A stretch of DNA of 64,000 bases from an uncultured Coriobacteriaceae bacterium (lineage in GTDB: Bacteria > Actinomycetota > Coriobacteriia > Coriobacteriales > Atopobiaceae), in contig CACZFB010000006.1 of the NCBI GenBank assembly GCA_902780305.1, positions 1 to 64,000 on the forward strand, given 5' to 3'. The notes beneath the pieces were generated by a model, which was not told where the DNA came from, made no database searches, and worked only from the letters and a program-made list of their open reading frames with translations. Both the position numbers and the translations under genes were made by a program. Positions 59,776 to 64,000 of the stretch are shown in pieces. Positions within the stretch are counted from its first letter, which is position 1. Each line of letters starts with the position of its first letter.

Positions 59776-60756
59776 ATGAGCTTTAGAGACAACCTGCAAC
59801 ACCTGCGTGCCACCCGCAACATGACCCAAGAGCAGCTCGCCATGCTGCTGGGCGTTAGCCGGCAATCCGTGAGCAAGTGGGAGGCCGAAAAGTCATACCC
59901 CGAAATGGACAAGCTGCTTAAGCTCTGCGACCTCTTTGACTGCTCGCTCGACGAGCTGATAAAGGGCGACCTGACCACTCGCGATCTGGAGCCAGAGCTT
60001 GCCATTGCCCCCGATTCCAAACCCACCGACGTTTGTGGCTACGACGAGACCATGCTCAAGACGGGTCATCGCATAGCCTTGGGCGTAGGCGTCATCCTGC
60101 TTGCCGTGGGCGCATCCGGTTTCGTTGCCAATTCCTCGAACCCCATTGCTGGTCTCTCTGCGGCAGCAGGCGCCGCCTTCGCACTCTTTGGCGGCCTGGC
60201 GGTTGCGCTCGCCCTTATCATACCCGCAGCCTTTGAGCGCAGCGCCTTCCAAAAGGCGCACCCCTTTGTTGAGGACTTCTATTCGCCAGACGAAAAGGCG
60301 GCAGCGCAAAAGCGCCTGGGCTACAGCATCGTAATTGGCATTGCCTTTATCCTGCTCGCGCTGGTCCTCACCGCCATTGTTGCCAACAACGACCAAGTTG
60401 CTCCCCTCGCGTTCTTCCCCGTGCTGGCCGTAGGCGTTACGATCATAGTTGATGCGGGCATTACGACAGGGCGAATGAACGTTGAGGAGTACAACGACCA
60501 AGCCTTGGCAGAACTCAGCGATGCCGAGATAAGCTCCTTGGACGACCCCGAGCTTGCCAATCGTGCGCGAGCCAAAAAACGTGAGAGCGGCATCTATGGT
60601 GCCATTATGCTCACGGCAACGGCAATCGCGCTCTTCCTGCTCTTTTGCGGAGACACCCTCGGGCTTCCCGGAGGAGCCCACGCGATCTTTTGGGTTCCCT
60701 GGCCCCTTGGCGGCATTGCTTGCGGCATCGTTGCCTGCATACGTCAGGCACGATAG
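59776..60756 (+). CDS. Cro/CI-type HTH regulator with membrane domain
   Basis: The 326-residue product starts with an HTH_3 domain (residues 1-65, NMTQEQLAMLLGVSRQSVSKWE). About five membrane segments follow (near residues 100-120, 125-150, 185-205, 210-225 and 270-320). Membrane-tied HTH regulators of this type act as one-component sensors, often next to transporters. An MFS gene follows in the opposite orientation. GCAAGGAGAATATC precedes the ATG. Confidence 0.83.
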   Translation: MSFRDNLQHLRATRNMTQEQLAMLLGVSRQSVSKWEAEKSYPEMDKLLKLCDLFDCSLDELIKGDLTTRDLEPELAIAPDSKPTDVCGYDETMLKTGHRIALGVGVILLAVGASGFVANSSNPIAGLSAAAGAAFALFGGLAVALALIIPAAFERSAFQKAHPFVEDFYSPDEKAAAQKRLGYSIVIGIAFILLALVLTAIVANNDQVAPLAFFPVLAVGVTIIVDAGITTGRMNVEEYNDQALAELSDAEISSLDDPELANRARAKKRESGIYGAIMLTATAIALFLLFCGDTLGLPGGAHAIFWVPWPLGGIACGIVACIRQAR

Positions 60757-60765
60757 CGTGACGTC

Positions 60766-60796
60766 GTGGTACGCGGGGGACCGTCCCCAAAATACC
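60766..60796. repeat. Short family A palindrome between convergent genes
   Basis: GTGGTACGCGGGGGACCGTC and CCCCAAAATACC make a short copy with no interior unit. It begins 9 bp after the HTH gene stop, 22 bp from the MFS stop, and probably ends both transcripts. Confidence 0.85.
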
Positions 60797-60818
60797 GTTT
60801 GCGCGGTCGGGGGTGCGG

Positions 60819-61985
60819 CTAGCGGGCAAGCATGGCGCGAAGGCGCAGGACGGCCGCGATGCTGATGACGAAGAACGCAGACAGCACGACGAGCGCCATC
60901 TGCATGCCCCACTGGTCGGCCATGAAGCCGGTGAGCGCCGTGAGCGCGAATCCGCCGATGCCCGTGGCTGCCGTAATCATGCCGGTTGCCGTAGCCGTGC
61001 GCTCGCCGGCAAACGGAATCATGATGCTGAGGACGCTGGGGTAGATGGCGCCGCTGGCGAGGCCGAGCGGCACGACCAACAGCATGACCACGGTGCTGTT
61101 CGACGTCAGCGCCATGAGGATGGCCACCAAGGGAATGGCAATCACCGAGCCGAGCAGGATCTTGTCGGCATGCTTCGCATTGTGCCCAACCAGCATGCGC
61201 GAGGGAATCATTACCGCCCAGTACAGCGAGAGCGCGAGCTTGCCGGTTGACGCGTTGAGCACGTCGGTAAACAGCGTGTCGACGAAGAACGCGAAGCCAT
61301 TCTCGAAACCGACGTAGATGCACATGATCACGCAGAGCAGCAGGATGGCGGAAAGGACGAACTTTCCGGTTGAACTGCCCATATCTCGGCTTGGTGCCTT
61401 CTCGCGCGGGTCGGTGCCAACCATGCGTATGCCCAGGAAGGCGATTGCCGAGCCCAGCGCAAGGAAGACGAACAACGCGCGCCAGCTGATGCCAAGGCCC
61501 AGGTAGAACGACACCACGAGGGGCGAGACCACCGCACCAAGGGCATACATCGAGGTCAGGTACCCAATGCGCTTGCCGCCTGTGGCGGGGTAGGCATCGA
61601 CGAGTGCCGCGATGGCCGTAAACTGCAGCGTGCTGGTGGTGAGCCCCAGCACGAACATGCCGCCCACGAACAGCTCGCGCGCCTGGGTGAGCAGGACGAA
61701 GAGGGCCGATACGACCTGCAGGGCGAGTGCGATGAGCATGCTCTTGCCTTTACCGACTCGGTCGACCCAGTTGCCCAGCAGGATGGGCGCCAGCATGTCG
61801 GCTAGCAGCTCGACCGCCGCAAAGATGCCCATGGACGTGATGGAGAGGTCGTAGGTCTGACCAATGCTCCATAGGCTCGCCTGATAGCCGCCCGACTCGA
61901 AGCCGTTGATAAAGATGATGAGGAACAGAAGAATCCAGAGGTAGTCTTTGCCCTGTGCCCGGATGCTGCGATTCGCCGCTGCCAT
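60819..61985 (-). CDS. MFS transporter
   Basis: The 388-residue product has 12 predicted membrane segments and MFS loops, including GNWVDRVGKGKSML between TM2 and TM3. The substrate cannot be told from sequence. The ATG at 61985 is 5 bp after AGGGGGG; the GTG at 61991 is too close to that site. The nearby membrane-bound HTH regulator may control it. Confidence 0.85.
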   Translation of the reverse strand: MAAANRSIRAQGKDYLWILLFLIIFINGFESGGYQASLWSIGQTYDLSITSMGIFAAVELLADMLAPILLGNWVDRVGKGKSMLIALALQVVSALFVLLTQARELFVGGMFVLGLTTSTLQFTAIAALVDAYPATGGKRIGYLTSMYALGAVVSPLVVSFYLGLGISWRALFVFLALGSAIAFLGIRMVGTDPREKAPSRDMGSSTGKFVLSAILLLCVIMCIYVGFENGFAFFVDTLFTDVLNASTGKLALSLYWAVMIPSRMLVGHNAKHADKILLGSVIAIPLVAILMALTSNSTVVMLLVVPLGLASGAIYPSVLSIMIPFAGERTATATGMITAATGIGGFALTALTGFMADQWGMQMALVVLSAFFVISIAAVLRLRAMLAR

Positions 61986-62115
61986 GGCCACCCCCCTGAT
62001 GTTGCGCCGCTATGCTCTAAGAACATCATATCGGAATAGTTGCAGAGCAACGGGCAGGCGCCCCCGAGCGGCGCTGGTCGGCCTGTGCCCGTTGCCGGCC
62101 GTACGCAAGCAGCGG

Positions 62116-63501
62116 CTACGCGGGCAGCTGGTCGAGCTCGCGAAGGATGCCATGCGCGAGAGGAATCGCGACGAGCGTGGTGAGCAGGTCGGTGACGGGC
62201 TGGGCAATCTGTACGCCGAGCCTGCCTAGCAGGGGAGGAAGTATGAGCACGACGGGGGCGAGTACTAGCCCCAGGCGACAGGCGCCCAGGAAGGTGGCGC
62301 GCCACATCTTCCCCGCCGTCTGCAGCAGGAAGTTGGTGGCCATAGCCAAGCCGGTAAAGGACATGGTGATGCTGCACAGCCGAAGGGTGAGGGTGCCGAA
62401 GTCGACCACGGCGGGGTCGTCTCGAAAGAGCGCGATGAGCTGTGGCGCAAACGCAAAGGTAATCACGCCGATCGCGGCGACCCAGATGAACGACAGCCGA
62501 ACGGCGGCAAAGAACGCCTCCCGTATGCGGTCGTAGCGCTTGGCGCCAAGGTTGTATCCCGTGATGGGCTGGAACCCCTGGCCGATGCCAATTTGGAAGA
62601 AGTTCGCAACGCTCGTTATGCGCTGCACCACGGCGATGCCGGCGATGGCGGCGTCACCAAAGGGTGCCGCGGCATTGTTGAGCAGCGAGGTCGCCACGCC
62701 CAGGGTCACCTGCCGGGCAAACGACGGCACGCCGCCGTTGTTGATGCGTCGCATCATGTCGAGGCTCGGCACGCGCACGTAGCGCAGGCCGATGGGCGTA
62801 ATGCCAATGCGGTTCATCTCGAAGAGCAACAGGGCGAAGCTCACGGCCTCGCTGATTACGGTCGCCAGTGCGCTGCCGCCGATGCCCATGCCTGCCGGAA
62901 AGATGAGCAGTGGGGTGAGGATGGTGTTGAGCACGGCACCCGCCACCATGCACAGCATGGAGTAGAACGACTCGCCCTGGAACCGCAGCTGCATGTTCAT
63001 AAGAAAGCCGCTGGCGATGAAGGGCGCGCCAAACAGCAGGATGCTTATGTAGGTGCGCGCGTAGGGGAGGATGGTGGCGGTGGCGCCCCCCAGGTAGCAC
63101 AGCTGGTCCAGGAACAGATGGCCGACGAGTGCGATGAGCGTTCCCAACGTTACGGTTGCCGCGATGCCGGTGTTCACGTAGGCGGCGGCCTCCTTGGCGT
63201 TGCCCGCCCCCAGGTAGCGGCTCATCTGGATACCCGTGCCCTGCGCAAAGTAGAACGCCATGGCCTGGATGATGGTTGAGGTCACAAACGACACGCCCAC
63301 GGCGGCGCTCGCGCTCGTCGAGCCCATCTGACCCACGAAGAACGTGTCCGCCAGATTGTAGACGGTCGACACCACGTTGGCAAAGATGGACGGCACGGCA
63401 AGCGAGACGATGAGCGGCCCGACGGGTCGTTCCAGCATCTCCTGGCGCTTTTCCTCGGGCGTCTGCTTGGGTGGCCGTATGGCCGATGCGAGTGACTTCA
63501 T
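62116..63501 (-). CDS. MATE-family efflux transporter
   Basis: The 461-residue product has 12 membrane segments and MATE-type sequences: LIVSLAVPSIFANVVSTVYNLADTFFVG in TM1 and PITGYNLGAKRYDRIREAFF in the second half. It exports drugs or metabolites using an ion gradient; the exact substrate is unknown. No strong ribosome site precedes the ATG at 63501; an ATG at 63438 with AGGAG is an alternative start that would drop 21 residues. It lies 130 bp upstream of the MFS gene on the same strand. Confidence 0.87.
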   Translation of the reverse strand: MKSLASAIRPPKQTPEEKRQEMLERPVGPLIVSLAVPSIFANVVSTVYNLADTFFVGQMGSTSASAAVGVSFVTSTIIQAMAFYFAQGTGIQMSRYLGAGNAKEAAAYVNTGIAATVTLGTLIALVGHLFLDQLCYLGGATATILPYARTYISILLFGAPFIASGFLMNMQLRFQGESFYSMLCMVAGAVLNTILTPLLIFPAGMGIGGSALATVISEAVSFALLLFEMNRIGITPIGLRYVRVPSLDMMRRINNGGVPSFARQVTLGVATSLLNNAAAPFGDAAIAGIAVVQRITSVANFFQIGIGQGFQPITGYNLGAKRYDRIREAFFAAVRLSFIWVAAIGVITFAFAPQLIALFRDDPAVVDFGTLTLRLCSITMSFTGLAMATNFLLQTAGKMWRATFLGACRLGLVLAPVVLILPPLLGRLGVQIAQPVTDLLTTLVAIPLAHGILRELDQLPA

Positions 63502-63540
63502 GTAAAGAATGGTAGTACTTCGCCCTCGGCGTCTCAAGCG

Positions 63541-63573
63541 ACTGAGAAAAGGGGTTTGGCCCCTTTTCTCAGT
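63541..63573. repeat. Family C palindrome before the MATE gene
   Basis: ACTGAGAAAAGGGG and its perfect complement enclose TTTGG. It lies 42 bp behind the PIN gene stop and 39 bp upstream of the MATE start, so it may terminate the PIN transcript. Confidence 0.9.
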
Positions 63574-63615
63574 TCAGGCACCGCTTCCCAAACGGACACG
63601 CAGGCAACCAAGTAG

Positions 63616-64000
63616 CTATTCGGCGCGCAGCAGTGCAAGCAGGTCCTTGGGAGAGAGTGCGGCGACCGTCGCCTTGCGGAGCAGCCGCCGGTCGCTGGTT
63701 ACCAAGAAATCCGCGTCGGCTCGCTCGGCTGCAGCCAGCACGAAGTTATCCTCAAAATCGCCGTGCAGCGCCCGATACTTGCGTGCGAGCCAAACGTCGC
63801 TGCCGTCCATGCCCACTGCGGTCGCCAGTTCGCACAGGTTGTCCACGCATCCCCATGCCACCTCCGCGATGGCGCGGGCGTCGGTCTCCAGCACGACTCC
63901 CCGTTCCTCCCGCACCATCTGCTTGAACGTGCGGGAAATCACATAGTGAACGTCCCCGATGGCGCGAGCGGGAAACAGAAGTACGTGCCCCTGTTCGAGT
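63616..64000 (-). CDS. PIN-domain protein, 5' end beyond the window
   Basis: The frame is open to the window edge and gives 127 residues of a PIN domain (LEQGHVLLFPARAIGDVHYV at the edge side, GDFEDNFVLAAAERA with the acidic active-site residues, then FLVTSDRRLL). PIN RNases are usually VapC-type toxins. The start and an upstream antitoxin gene would lie outside. The N-terminal Asp that completes the active site is not in view. Confidence 0.8.
   Translation of the reverse strand, partial: LEQGHVLLFPARAIGDVHYVISRTFKQMVREERGVVLETDARAIAEVAWGCVDNLCELATAVGMDGSDVWLARKYRALHGDFEDNFVLAAAERADADFLVTSDRRLLRKATVAALSPKDLLALLRAE

Overview
The window is high-GC bacterial DNA from a Gram-positive, most likely an anaerobic member of the Coriobacteriia (Atopobiaceae, Olsenella-like). 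This is inferred from gene content and codon style. The signs are oxygen-independent class III ribonucleotide reductase (nrdDG), a mannose-family PTS, several surface or lipid-anchored proteins, no outer-membrane genes, and actinobacterial features such as an OmpR-family regulator with a GlnR-like DNA-binding domain. About 52 genes are supported. Both edges cut a gene: an unrecognised frame at the left and a PIN-domain protein at the right. No rRNA, tRNA, CRISPR array, transposase or phage gene was recognised.

Layout. 1-9.8 kb: a GC-rich gene tail, a HAD phosphatase, two CapA-type proteins, an HlyD-like adaptor, aspS and a polysaccharide flippase (cell-surface export theme). 9.8-12.9 kb: a module of Gx-transporter/CbiQ fusion, NusG-II protein, ApbE flavin transferase and DUF4418 protein. 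13-22.3 kb: gpmA, a glutamine-synthetase-like gene whose active site is badly degraded, a polar amino-acid ABC importer (two binding lipoproteins, a permease with an added extracytoplasmic domain, an ATPase), an orphan GlnR-like regulator and an HtrA protease. 22.6-29.1 kb: sbcD-sbcC and a Cu+ P-type ATPase. 29.2-38.8 kb: accessory surface and unknown genes (ChW-repeat protein, zinc-ribbon/B-repeat protein, CPBP protease, ADP-ribosylglycohydrolase, an unknown 514-residue protein, an OatA-like O-acyltransferase). 38.9-42.5 kb: nrdG and nrdD, with two NrdR boxes 32 bp apart in front of nrdD. 42.5-53.6 kb: a DUF4430 protein, SGNH hydrolase, argC, murB, UPF0210, an Mbeg1-like hydrolase, idi, two HAD phosphatases and a DUF362 protein. 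53.6-59.6 kb: an AraC-type regulator divergent from a mannose-PTS operon (IIA-IIB-IIC-IID plus a small membrane protein), then a long mannose-6-phosphate isomerase. 59.7-64 kb: an HTH membrane regulator, an MFS transporter, a MATE transporter and the truncated PIN gene.

The most striking structure not explained by genes is a set of at least three short palindromic repeat families scattered through the gaps. Family A is built from GGGGACAGTCCCC-type units, often with GTGGTA...TACCAC ends. Family B is built on AATGGGGGTTACCCCC. Family C is TGAGAAAAGGGG / CCCCTTTTCTCA. Two further pairs of long perfect palindromes (here called D and E) have the same character. Nearly all lie a few bases behind a stop codon, often between convergent genes, and one supplies the stop codon of nrdG. 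They look like REP/BIME-type elements that also serve as transcription terminators, although no REP-associated transposase is present here.

Functionally, the region around 14-20 kb may form a nitrogen or amino-acid circuit: a GS-like protein, an amino-acid importer and a GlnR-like regulator, with GlnR-style AC-n9-AC boxes ahead of two of those genes. The PTS operon and mannose-6-phosphate isomerase form a mannose uptake and entry-to-glycolysis unit, with gpmA elsewhere serving glycolysis.
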